Source: Endotrypanum monterogeii (Eukaryota > Euglenozoa > Kinetoplastea > Trypanosomatida > Trypanosomatidae). From it: a DNA stretch of 59,776 nt. Of this stretch, positions 58,899-59,776 are shown in pieces. Within the stretch, counting starts at the first letter, position 1. Each line of letters starts with the position of its first letter. The stretch covers positions 674,382 through 734,157 of the forward strand of contig CM007315.1 in assembly GCA_000333855.2 (NCBI GenBank), written 5' to 3'. The position numbers and the translations under genes are program-made. The notes beneath the pieces were generated by a model that did no database searches, was not told the origin of the DNA, and saw nothing but the letters and a program-made list of their open reading frames with translations.

Positions 58899-59776
58899 CT
58901 AACTTCTCAACATATGCTCGATAATCGCAACGCCGCCAAGACCACCAGCTGCGCAAATGCTCACCAGGCCGTGACGCTTGCCGGTCCGTCGCAGTTCGTT
59001 TGCAAGTGAAGTCACAATGCGACCACCAGTGGCAGCAAACGGGTGGCCCAGTGCCAGAGACCCGCCATTGACGTTCAGCTTCGACGGGTCAATGTCCTCA
59101 GTGAGAACACACGGCGATCCACCCGCGTACTTGTCAAAAAACTCCTGCGACTGCAGGCACCTGATCGTTGCAAGCACCTGAGCCGCGAAGGCCTCATGGA
59201 TCTCGTAAAGATCGATGTCCTTCGGCGTCAGACCCGCCCTCTTCAACGCTGGACCCCATCCTAGAACAGGTGCGAGGAGAAGCTGGGGGTAAGGGTCGAT
59301 CCCGGAGAAGTGCCAGCTCTTCACAGAAACGTCGGTCGGGTACCCAAGTTTCTTTGCCCTCTCTTCGGACATCACAAGCATTGCACTGCCTCCATCCGTC
59401 AAGGCGCTTGATGTGGCAGCCGTGATGGTCCCCTTGTCCTTACGGAAAGCGGGCTTGAGGCTTGGCATCCTGGCGGTCATCTTCGCAACATCGCGCTGCA
59501 GCACGTTGTCGTCAGTCACCTCGGTTTTCTTGCCCTTCTTCTCGATAACCACAGGGACAACTTCGTCTTTGAAGTATCCCGCCTTTTCAGCACGAGCGGC
59601 GTTAGCGTGTGAAGCCACTGCAAGAGCCTCCTGGTCCTTTCGTGAGATGTTGTTGAGCTCTCCAATGACATCCCCGTGCCACCCCATTGTTTTTCCTGTG
59701 CTCCGCTCAGTCAGCGCAACACCGCTTGGAAACCACACGCATACAAATGTCAACGAGTTATGCACACACACGTATA
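58899..59776 (-). CDS. 3-ketoacyl-CoA thiolase (trifunctional-enzyme beta type), partial
   Basis: Thiolase that cleaves 3-ketoacyl-CoA in fatty-acid beta-oxidation. Visible parts are STGKTMGWHGDVIGELNNISRKDQEALA (the region after the active-site Cys domain), SALTDGGSAMLVMSEE, the NVNGGSLALGHPFAATGGR block with the catalytic His in GHP, and CAAGGLGG with the second catalytic Cys near the C-terminus. It ends HMLRS without a peroxisomal SKL-type signal. The N-terminal domain with the nucleophilic Cys is absent: the frame is open to the window edge. The edge-proximal 15-20 codons (CVHNSLTFVCVWF) do not look like thiolase, so the copy may be 5'-truncated or joined to other sequence rather than simply cut by the window. 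Confidence 0.9.
   Translation of the reverse strand, partial: YVCVHNSLTFVCVWFPSGVALTERSTGKTMGWHGDVIGELNNISRKDQEALAVASHANAARAEKAGYFKDEVVPVVIEKKGKKTEVTDDNVLQRDVAKMTARMPSLKPAFRKDKGTITAATSSALTDGGSAMLVMSEERAKKLGYPTDVSVKSWHFSGIDPYPQLLLAPVLGWGPALKRAGLTPKDIDLYEIHEAFAAQVLATIRCLQSQEFFDKYAGGSPCVLTEDIDPSKLNVNGGSLALGHPFAATGGRIVTSLANELRRTGKRHGLVSICAAGGLGGVAIIEHMLRS

Noticed and set aside
1..59776. tRNA, rRNA, snRNA genes or CRISPR arrays
   Set aside because: None recognised by eye. The regular repeats present are simple microsatellites without unique spacers. A covariance-model scan would be needed to exclude small RNAs.

Overview
The window looks like nuclear DNA of a trypanosomatid of the Leishmania group (Leishmaniinae). 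Every coding region I can support lies on the minus strand without visible introns. Coding sequence is GC-rich and separated by long spacers full of dinucleotide repeats, and several start codons follow a pyrimidine tract and an AG, as expected for trans-splicing inside one polycistronic unit read from high to low coordinates. Species cannot be fixed from the sequence. My recollection that Leishmania thiolase genes like the one at the right edge sit on chromosome 31 is memory, not evidence.

Right part (about 45.8-59.8 kb, first to be transcribed): a compact housekeeping block. In transcription order it holds a partial 3-ketoacyl-CoA thiolase, an inosine/xanthosine triphosphatase-like protein, diphthine synthase (DPH5), a 2.9 kb spacer with a broken plus-strand coding remnant, a bL36m-like mitochondrial ribosomal protein, a twin CX9C protein, a 157-residue single-pass membrane protein, a duplicated repeat block broken by a 10-N gap, an unrecognised 322-residue protein and the mitochondrial ribosomal protein mL43. 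At least three of these, probably more, belong to the mitochondrion.

Middle part (37.7-44.1 kb): one very large protein kinase, 2107 residues, that matches PDK1 in its kinase C-lobe and its C-terminal PH-like domain. About 750 residues are inserted between the glycine loop and the ATP-binding lysine, and about 160 more before the HRD motif.

Left part (1.3-32.6 kb): three paralogous large proteins (956, 1691 and 1144 residues), all starting MG-x-APS-[R/S]-E, a probable N-myristoylation signal, and sharing a set of motifs I cannot assign to a named family. They are separated by unusually long spacers (10.7 kb between the first two), rich in (TA)n, (GT)n and purine/pyrimidine runs. They are followed by an unrecognised 1462-residue protein. 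A possible small membrane protein sits in the 10.7 kb spacer. This family is the best candidate for something undescribed.

Assembly caveats: N runs at 12696-13358 (663), 27865-27874 (10) and 49659-49668 (10). Both 10-N gaps are flanked by near-identical 0.5 kb copies, so those duplications may be real or may be unmerged contig ends.
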